Source: Parageobacillus caldoxylosilyticus NBRC 107762
GTDB taxonomy: Bacteria; Bacillota; Bacilli; Bacillales; Anoxybacillaceae
NCBI RefSeq assembly: GCF_000632715.1
Contig: NZ_BAWO01000030.1
Coordinates: 23,146 to 87,145, forward strand
Direction of reading: 5' to 3'
DNA: 64,000 bases
The notes beneath the pieces were generated by a model. It worked only from the letters and a program-made list of their open reading frames with translations. It was not told where the DNA came from and searched no databases. Below, piece by piece: positions 58,639 through 64,000 of this stretch; the stretch's first letter is position 1; every line of letters begins with the position of its first letter. A program made the position numbers and the translations under genes.

Positions 58639-59598
58639 TTATTGATTATACAAATGGCAAGCTGTCCAATGGTTTTTCTTTACTTCTCTCCAAGCTGGCT
58701 CCATTTTGGAGCAAATATCCATTGCGTATGGACATCTCGTTCGGAATCTACAACCGCTTGGAGGATGGACAGGACTAGGTGGATCTCCTGAAAGAACGAT
58801 TCTTTCCCTTTTCCTAGCTAGTCTTGGATTTGGGATCGGAATCGCTGACAAAAGCGCTTGCGTATAAGGATGCAACGGTTCTTCAAATAAATTGGAACTT
58901 TCTGCGATTTCCATCATTTTTCCAAGATACATTACCCCAATCCGATCGCTTATATGTTTTACCATTCCAAGATCATGTGCAATAAACAAATAGGTTAAAT
59001 CTTCTTCCTGTTTTAAATCATCAAGCAAGTTAACGACTTGCGCTTGAATCGAAACGTCTAAAGCGGAGATCGGTTCATCGGCGACGATAAATTTCGGTTT
59101 TACCGCCAATGCACGCGCGATGCCAATCCGTTGCCTTTGGCCCCCGCTAAATTCGTGAGGAAACCGCTCTGCATGTTCAGGACGCAGTCCTACTCTTTCA
59201 AGAAGGTGATACACTAATTCTTGTCTTTCTTTTCCTTTTGCTAAATGGTGGGCATCAATCCCTTCCGCAATAATGTCGCCCACTCTCATTCGCGGATTTA
59301 ATGATGCATGCGGGTCTTGGAAAATCATTTGCATTTCTCGATTTAATTTTCTTTGCGTCTGTCTATCTAAATGCCCCAATTCATGGCCGTCAAAGCGGAT
59401 CTTGCCCGAAGTGGCCGGATAAAGACCGACAATCGTTTTTCCTAACGTCGATTTTCCGCTTCCGCTTTCACCGACTAATCCAAACGTTTCCCCTTTACGA
59501 ATAGAAAAGGAAATTCCGTCTACCGATTTTACCGTTTGATTAGGACCGATCTTAAAATACTTTTTTACATTTTCTACTTGAAGAATCTCCTGAGACAT
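58639..59598 (-). CDS. oppF: oligopeptide ABC transporter ATPase
   Basis: ATPase of 319 residues with Walker A GESGSGKSTLGK, signature FSGGQRQRIGIARALA, Walker B IVADEPISALD and the C-terminal oligopeptide-transporter cysteine motif CRFRTRCPYAMDIC that can bind an iron-sulfur cluster. It pairs with OppD. GGAGGGAG lies before the ATG, three bases after the oppD stop. Confidence 0.94.
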   Translation of the reverse strand: MSQEILQVENVKKYFKIGPNQTVKSVDGISFSIRKGETFGLVGESGSGKSTLGKTIVGLYPATSGKIRFDGHELGHLDRQTQRKLNREMQMIFQDPHASLNPRMRVGDIIAEGIDAHHLAKGKERQELVYHLLERVGLRPEHAERFPHEFSGGQRQRIGIARALAVKPKFIVADEPISALDVSIQAQVVNLLDDLKQEEDLTYLFIAHDLGMVKHISDRIGVMYLGKMMEIAESSNLFEEPLHPYTQALLSAIPIPNPRLARKRERIVLSGDPPSPVHPPSGCRFRTRCPYAMDICSKMEPAWREVKKNHWTACHLYNQ

Positions 59599-59601
59599 CC
59601 A

Positions 59602-60609
59602 TTACTCCCTCCCTGCTGCAATGAACGCTTCCACTTTGGGAGCTCTAGGGTCATTCAGCCAGCATCTTGCTGTATGTCCATTAGAAATATGGAATTCTGC
59701 CGGACTTTTTTCTACACAAATTTCCATCGCATATGGACAACGCGGTGCAAACGGGCATCCTTTTGGCGGCGAAAAAAGATCTGGAGGGGAGCCCTCTATC
59801 GGTATTAGACGTTTCTTCTCTTTGTCGTGCAAATTTGGAATGGAGCGCAATAGCCCCCACGTATACGGATGTTTCGGATTTTCGAATATATCGAAAACGG
59901 TGCCCGTCTCCACCACAGTTCCGCCATACATGACGATGACCCGCTGCGCCATTTCAGCCACTACACCTAAGTCATGCGTAATTAAGATAATCGACATTTC
60001 CATCTTTTTTTGCAAATCTTTCATCAAATCAAGAATTTGCGCTTGAATCGTAACATCCAGAGCCGTTGTCGGCTCATCTGCAATGAGCAGTTTCGGATTA
60101 CATGCCAAAGCAATGGCAATCACCACTCTCTGTCTCATCCCCCCGCTAAATTCATGGGGATATTGATGATACCTTTCTTCCGCGTTAGGAATTCCTACTA
60201 GACGCAGCAATTCAATCGCTTTTTGCTTCGCTTCCGCTTTCGACAGTTTTTGATGTTTCCGTATCCCTTCTGCAATCTGTTTTCCGATTTTCATCGTTGG
60301 GTTTAATGATGTCATCGGGTCTTGGAAAACCATTCCTATTTCTGAACCTTTTAATTTTCGCATTTCCTTTTTCGACAAATGCAAAATCTCTTTTCCGTTA
60401 AAGCGAATGTTTCCATCCTTAATGTTTTTCGTTGGAATTAATCCCATAATCGTTTGAACGGTTACCGTCTTGCCGCTCCCGCTTTCCCCAACAATAGCGA
60501 CAACTTCTCCTTGATCGACGTAAAACGAAACATCGCGAACCGCCTGAACTTCGCCGCCATACGTAGGAAATGTCACTTTTAGATGTTCTACTTCCAACAA
60601 ATGGCTCAT
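59602..60609 (-). CDS. oppD: oligopeptide ABC transporter ATPase
   Basis: ATPase of about 335 residues with Walker A GESGSGKTVTVQ, signature FSGGMRQRVVIAIALA, Walker B LIADEPTTALD and the C-terminal CPFAPRCPYAMEIC motif. I place the start at ATG 60609, 11 bases after GGAGG; the GTG four codons upstream is part of that motif. It follows oppC closely. Confidence 0.94.
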   Translation of the reverse strand: MSHLLEVEHLKVTFPTYGGEVQAVRDVSFYVDQGEVVAIVGESGSGKTVTVQTIMGLIPTKNIKDGNIRFNGKEILHLSKKEMRKLKGSEIGMVFQDPMTSLNPTMKIGKQIAEGIRKHQKLSKAEAKQKAIELLRLVGIPNAEERYHQYPHEFSGGMRQRVVIAIALACNPKLLIADEPTTALDVTIQAQILDLMKDLQKKMEMSIILITHDLGVVAEMAQRVIVMYGGTVVETGTVFDIFENPKHPYTWGLLRSIPNLHDKEKKRLIPIEGSPPDLFSPPKGCPFAPRCPYAMEICVEKSPAEFHISNGHTARCWLNDPRAPKVEAFIAAGRE

Positions 60610-60624
60610 GGAGATAATCACCTC

Positions 60625-61566
60625 CTATTTTCTAGTTCTTGGATCTAACGCATCTTGTAATCCGTCCCCAAATACGTTAAAGGCAAACATCGTCAAAGCA
60701 ATCATAAACCCAGGGAAAAATAGCCTCCACCATTGACCGTTTAAAATAACGCCTAAAGCATCGTTTGCCATCGTCCCCCAGCTTGCGAACGGAGCTTGTA
60801 CTCCCAATCCTAAAAAGCTTAAAAATGATTCAGCGAAGATGGCTTGCGGAATCGTAAAGGTTAAATTGACAATAATAATTCCTAATGCATTAGGCAACAA
60901 ATGACGGAAAATAATTTTCGCGTGTGACGTTCCCAATTTTTGTGCCGCCATCACATACTCTTGCTGCTTCAGCTGGAGGATTTGGCCTCTAATAATCCGG
61001 GCCATCCCTACCCATCCTGTAATCGAAAGCGCAATAATGATCGTCCATAATCCCTGTTCCATAATGACCATGAGCAAAATCACAACTAATAGATACGGAA
61101 TGCCGTACAGTATTTCCACAATCCTCATCAAGATATTGTCAATACGATCCCCAAGTTTTCCTCGTCCTGCCATATACCCTGATATTCCTCCCACAAGAAC
61201 CCCTATCACTAAATCGATTAACGCAGCGACGAGCCCGACGGTCAGCGATATACGCGCCCCATACCAAGTACGCGACCACATATCCCTTCCTAAATCATCC
61301 GTTCCAAACCAATGTTTGCTAGAAGGAGGTTGGCTGCCATTGGCCAAATTCTGATCGGAATAGCTGTATGGAACTAGATGGGGACCTACAATCGCCATAA
61401 TGACAATAGCGAATAAAAGAATCGCTCCCAGCACCGCCATTTTATTTTTTACAATGTTGATAAGGACCTGCTTCCCAAAGCTGAGACTCGGTCTTTGAAT
61501 GACGTCAGACTCGAGCCTGCTGCGATCAATGGGGCGAAATAAAGCATCTTCTTTTTGTGAAATCAT
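60625..61566 (-). CDS. oppC: oligopeptide ABC transporter permease
   Basis: Membrane permease of 313 residues with the OppC/DppC N-terminal cytoplasmic region, the GTDDLGRDMWSRTWYGARISL motif at about 94-114, five to six membrane helices and a conserved loop AAQKLGTSHAKIIFRHLLPNALG. It pairs with OppB, whose stop codon is only two bases upstream of this ATG. GGGGGG precedes the start. Confidence 0.94.
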   Translation of the reverse strand: MISQKEDALFRPIDRSRLESDVIQRPSLSFGKQVLINIVKNKMAVLGAILLFAIVIMAIVGPHLVPYSYSDQNLANGSQPPSSKHWFGTDDLGRDMWSRTWYGARISLTVGLVAALIDLVIGVLVGGISGYMAGRGKLGDRIDNILMRIVEILYGIPYLLVVILLMVIMEQGLWTIIIALSITGWVGMARIIRGQILQLKQQEYVMAAQKLGTSHAKIIFRHLLPNALGIIIVNLTFTIPQAIFAESFLSFLGLGVQAPFASWGTMANDALGVILNGQWWRLFFPGFMIALTMFAFNVFGDGLQDALDPRTRK

Positions 61567-61568
61567 GC

Positions 61569-62495
61569 TTAGTCCCCCCTACTCGTTAACTTAATTCTCG
61601 GATCAATCAAACGGTAAGAAATATCGACGAGGAACAATGTGATGACTAAAATCGTGCTAAAAAACACAGTCGTTCCTAAAATAACGGGATAGTCACGGTT
61701 AAAAATGCTGTCGACAAAATATTTTCCAAGCCCTGGTATAGCAAAAATTTTCTCGATCACGAAAGTACCTGTAATCAAAACGGCAAATAATGGACCAATA
61801 AATGTAATGACTGGCAAAATCGCATTTCGGATACCATGCTTAATAACAATGGCTGCAGGAGACAGTCCTTTTGCTTCCGCGGTTTTAATATAATTTTGCC
61901 GCATTACTTCCAACATGCTAGAGCGCATAAAGCGGGCGATGACCGCCATTGGGGTAGTGGCTAAAGCGATCGATGGCAAAATCGAATGAGCCCATGTTCC
62001 CCAAGATGCTACAGGTAATAACTTCCATTCAACCGCAAAATATTTGATTAGCAAAGGCGCCAAAATAAAACTAGGAACGGAAATACCGATAATCGCCAAA
62101 AACATGGCCACATGATCAAGCAATCTATTGTGATTTAACGCGGCGATAATGCCTAGCAATATCCCAAACAGAAGCGCAATCACCAACGACTGCAATCCGA
62201 GAACGGCAGAAACAGGGAATCCATCGGCAATCAATGTATTGACATCTCTTGTTTCCGATTGAATCGATGGCCCTAAATCAAACGTTAATAGATTTTTCAT
62301 ATATAACGCATACTGAACAGGCAACGGCTTATCCAAGTTATATTTCGCTCGAATATTTTGCAATACTTCCTCCGGTAATACGTTGGCATCTGAAGCAAAC
62401 GGATCGCCAGGAATAGATTTCATAATAATAAATGTCAACGTAGCAATGAGCCAAATCGTAACAATCATCGTCAACAAGCGCTTGACAATGTACAC
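61569..62495 (-). CDS. oppB: oligopeptide ABC transporter permease
   Basis: Membrane permease of about 308 residues with a first helix at residues 5-28, PGDPF near the N-terminus, and the cytoplasmic loop YIKTAEAKGLSPAAIVIKHGIRNA. I choose GTG 62495, seven bases after GGAGG; an ATG two codons upstream is too close to that motif. It starts 41 bases after the D-aminopeptidase gene. Confidence 0.93.
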   Translation of the reverse strand: MYIVKRLLTMIVTIWLIATLTFIIMKSIPGDPFASDANVLPEEVLQNIRAKYNLDKPLPVQYALYMKNLLTFDLGPSIQSETRDVNTLIADGFPVSAVLGLQSLVIALLFGILLGIIAALNHNRLLDHVAMFLAIIGISVPSFILAPLLIKYFAVEWKLLPVASWGTWAHSILPSIALATTPMAVIARFMRSSMLEVMRQNYIKTAEAKGLSPAAIVIKHGIRNAILPVITFIGPLFAVLITGTFVIEKIFAIPGLGKYFVDSIFNRDYPVILGTTVFFSTILVITLFLVDISYRLIDPRIKLTSRGD

Positions 62496-62535
62496 GCCCA
62501 TCCCTCCTTCTAATGAGTATTCATATCATGGGTCA

Positions 62536-63384
62536 CTAAGCGTTTACGTGGCCTAATACTCCATTCGTCGCCGTCATCGCAATGATGACACATCCCCACA
62601 TATGCTTATAAGCGGTGACAATATCATCACACGTAAAAGTGATAGTCCGAGGCCCTATTAATTTAACCGTTGGAAGCGTTGTGGTCATCGTTGCTTGGTT
62701 TGGCCCTTTAAATTCAATTTCGAATGTGACCGGTCCCTCGATTTTCAATGGCGGGCATTGCTTTGCTTTTTGTACGGCCTTTTTTGCTTTTTCCTTAATC
62801 AGCTCATGGGCTTTGACAGGATGGAGCAATTCTGCCGCAAAACGATCAATCCCGCGTTTTACTACCGCCGCTTCGACATGCGGCAACGTTTTGCGGACTT
62901 CATGGACATACGCATCGTCTCCTGAAATAAAAATGGCAGGAACGTCGTAATAACCAGCTACGAACGCATTCATCTCCGTTTCGCCCACAACACGGCCGTT
63001 GATCTTCATTTCGTTCACACAAATTCCCGCTAAACTGTGGCTGATGACCGTTCTTTCCGAACCATTCTCACGCCCATGGTGGCCGACAAACATAATGCCG
63101 TCAAAACTGTCGTCAAGACCTTCAAGCTGGCACATGACTCGATTGCTCCCAGAAATAAGCCGGGCTCGTGGATCCAACTCTTCAATGAGGATGTTTGACA
63201 TGTTTCCATGCCCATCGGCAACCACCACTTCCGTTGCTCCTCCAAGAAACGCTCCCTCAATGGCTGCATTCACATCTTGCGTCATAAGCTTACGAAACCG
63301 CTGGTACTCGCTATTTGTTTTTAGCTGCTGGTTAGTCGCAACTCCTGAAATTCCTTCCATATCCGCTGAGATAAAAATTTTCAT
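62536..63384 (-). CDS. dppA: D-aminopeptidase, peptidase family M55
   Basis: Zinc peptidase of 282 residues related to B. subtilis DppA, which removes N-terminal D-amino acids (D-Ala) from peptides. The start at ATG 63384, ten bases after GAGG, gives MKIFISADMEGISGV with metal ligands Asp8 and Glu10; further ligands are His59 (ADGHGN), His103 (VGHHGREN) and the Glu in GETEMN. The enzyme forms a decameric ring in B. subtilis. It heads the opp operon, as in the B. subtilis dpp operon, suggesting import and breakdown of cell-wall peptides. Confidence 0.94.
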   Translation of the reverse strand: MKIFISADMEGISGVATNQQLKTNSEYQRFRKLMTQDVNAAIEGAFLGGATEVVVADGHGNMSNILIEELDPRARLISGSNRVMCQLEGLDDSFDGIMFVGHHGRENGSERTVISHSLAGICVNEMKINGRVVGETEMNAFVAGYYDVPAIFISGDDAYVHEVRKTLPHVEAAVVKRGIDRFAAELLHPVKAHELIKEKAKKAVQKAKQCPPLKIEGPVTFEIEFKGPNQATMTTTLPTVKLIGPRTITFTCDDIVTAYKHMWGCVIIAMTATNGVLGHVNA

Positions 63385-63434
63385 AGTATTCACACCTCTT
63401 TACTTAATATTTAATTAAAAAGTTGGATGCCCAT

Positions 63435-63456
63435 TAAACGTTAGAACAAACGTTTA
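63435..63456. promoter_or_regulatory. inverted repeat between lrp-like gene and dppA
   Basis: TAAACG (63435-63440) and CGTTTA (63451-63456) are inverted arms with a ten-base spacer, and AACGTT-type halves are repeated inside. It lies about 50 bases upstream of dppA. It could be a site for the Lrp-like regulator or a weak hairpin; the sequence does not decide. Confidence 0.3.
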
Positions 63457-63523
63457 CTATCGTTGTTTTCCAATCTCTTCAATCAATGACTTTCGTGAGA
63501 GAATGACCATGTCTAACACGATA

Positions 63524-63970
63524 TTAAATGTAATCAAACGTATTTTTATACACTTCCAGTTGTATAATGGTATTCATTTCAATAATTCCGCGAATATTAT
63601 TTAATGTCTTCACCACACCTGTAATTTCATCTTGACTCGGAACCGCGATTTGGATTAAAAGCTGATAACATCCAGAGGTTAACGTAATATAGCGGACCTC
63701 TTTCATTTCTTTTAACCGATCAATGACATCGAACAATTTTTGTGACTCCACTTTTAATTGAATGATGGCTCCGGCACGAATTCCTAACGCAATCGGGTTA
63801 ACTACTCCGACTACTTCGAGAATGCCATGATCAATAAGATTTTTATATCTTGTGCGGACTGTTTTTTCCGTGACATTCAATTTGTTAGCAATTTCCGTAA
63901 ACGACATTCTTCCATCATTAGAGAGTAACTTAATAATCTGTCTATCTAGCTCGTCGATATCGCACTTCAT
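63524..63970 (-). CDS. Lrp/AsnC-family regulator
   Basis: Small regulator of 148 residues: N-terminal AsnC helix-turn-helix (about 5-55, with DELDRQIIKLLSNDGRMSFTEIANKLNVTEKTVRTRYKNLI) and C-terminal RAM/AsnC ligand domain (about 65-140). It lies 139 bases upstream of dppA in the same direction, so it may regulate the peptide-salvage operon, probably sensing an amino acid; both points are inferred from context. AAGGGG precedes the ATG. A repeat with TAAACG/CGTTTA arms at 63435-63456 lies between the two genes. Confidence 0.88.
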   Translation of the reverse strand: MKCDIDELDRQIIKLLSNDGRMSFTEIANKLNVTEKTVRTRYKNLIDHGILEVVGVVNPIALGIRAGAIIQLKVESQKLFDVIDRLKEMKEVRYITLTSGCYQLLIQIAVPSQDEITGVVKTLNNIRGIIEMNTIIQLEVYKNTFDYI

Positions 63971-64000
63971 AATTACCCCTTTTCTATACTATTTTTTTGT

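Overview
The window looks like chromosome of a thermophilic, moderately A+T-rich Bacillaceae of the Geobacillus/Parageobacillus group. The evidence is the set of hemicellulose enzymes (GH43, GH39, GH52, GH67, GH51, GH127), whose catalytic residues fall at or within a residue of the positions known for the Geobacillus stearothermophilus T-6 enzymes once starts are chosen from ribosome-binding sites. Gene order also resembles the T-6 xylan/glucuronate and arabinan clusters. Every intact gene, about 46 in all, is on the minus strand, so transcription runs from right to left. I saw no rRNA, tRNA, CRISPR array, prophage or complete insertion sequence.

Layout from high to low coordinates (5' to 3' for the genes). 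(1) 63970-55927: an Lrp/AsnC regulator, D-aminopeptidase (M55), oligopeptide transporter oppBCDF-oppA, a DUF3899 membrane protein and pyrrolidone-carboxylate peptidase; this is a peptide-salvage block. (2) 55768-54895: a decayed nitronate monooxygenase and a gene-poor stretch. (3) 54894-48440: a LacI-family regulator, a three-gene sugar importer and a GH127 beta-L-arabinofuranosidase. (4) 48093-34663: the arabinose block, with sensor araP-araS-araT, importer araE-araG-araH, repressor araR and catabolic araD-araB-araA. (5) 33855-24853: arabino-oligosaccharide importer abnE-abnF-abnJ, GH51 abfA, a Gfo/Idh/MocA oxidoreductase, aldose epimerase, araL and araM. (6) 24646-16737: xylo-oligosaccharide sensor xynD-xynC, importer xynE-xynF-xynG and GH52 xynB2. 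(7) 16220-148: aldouronate importer aguE-aguF-aguG, GH67 aguA, GH39 xynB1, kdgK-kdgA, uxuR, uxaC-uxuA-uxuB, a YesL-like protein and GH43 xynB3. A promoter, inverted repeat and ribosome-binding site at the left edge point to another gene just outside.

The genes form an intracellular pipeline. Oligosaccharides released outside the cell are imported by dedicated binding-protein transporters, cut to monosaccharides in the cytoplasm, and the sugars enter the pentose phosphate pathway (arabinose through araA, araB, araD) or the KDG branch (glucuronate through uxaC, uxuB, uxuA, kdgK, kdgA). No secreted endo-xylanase or endo-arabinanase is present here. The four oligosaccharide importers lack an ATPase gene and presumably share one encoded elsewhere (MsmX type); only araG and oppD/oppF supply their own.

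The most striking sequence-level structure is a strong hairpin directly after each of the six transporter-associated substrate-binding-protein genes. Three operator families can also be read from the DNA: AraR-like boxes at araP, araE, araR, araD and abnE; a TTAAWCGWTTAA-type operator in three copies around the LacI gene; and an ACTAGT-containing palindrome at aguE and uxuR. Catabolite-repression (cre-like) sites lie before four binding-protein genes. I found no clearly novel gene system; the novelty lies mainly in regulatory architecture, two gene remnants and a very small candidate ORF.
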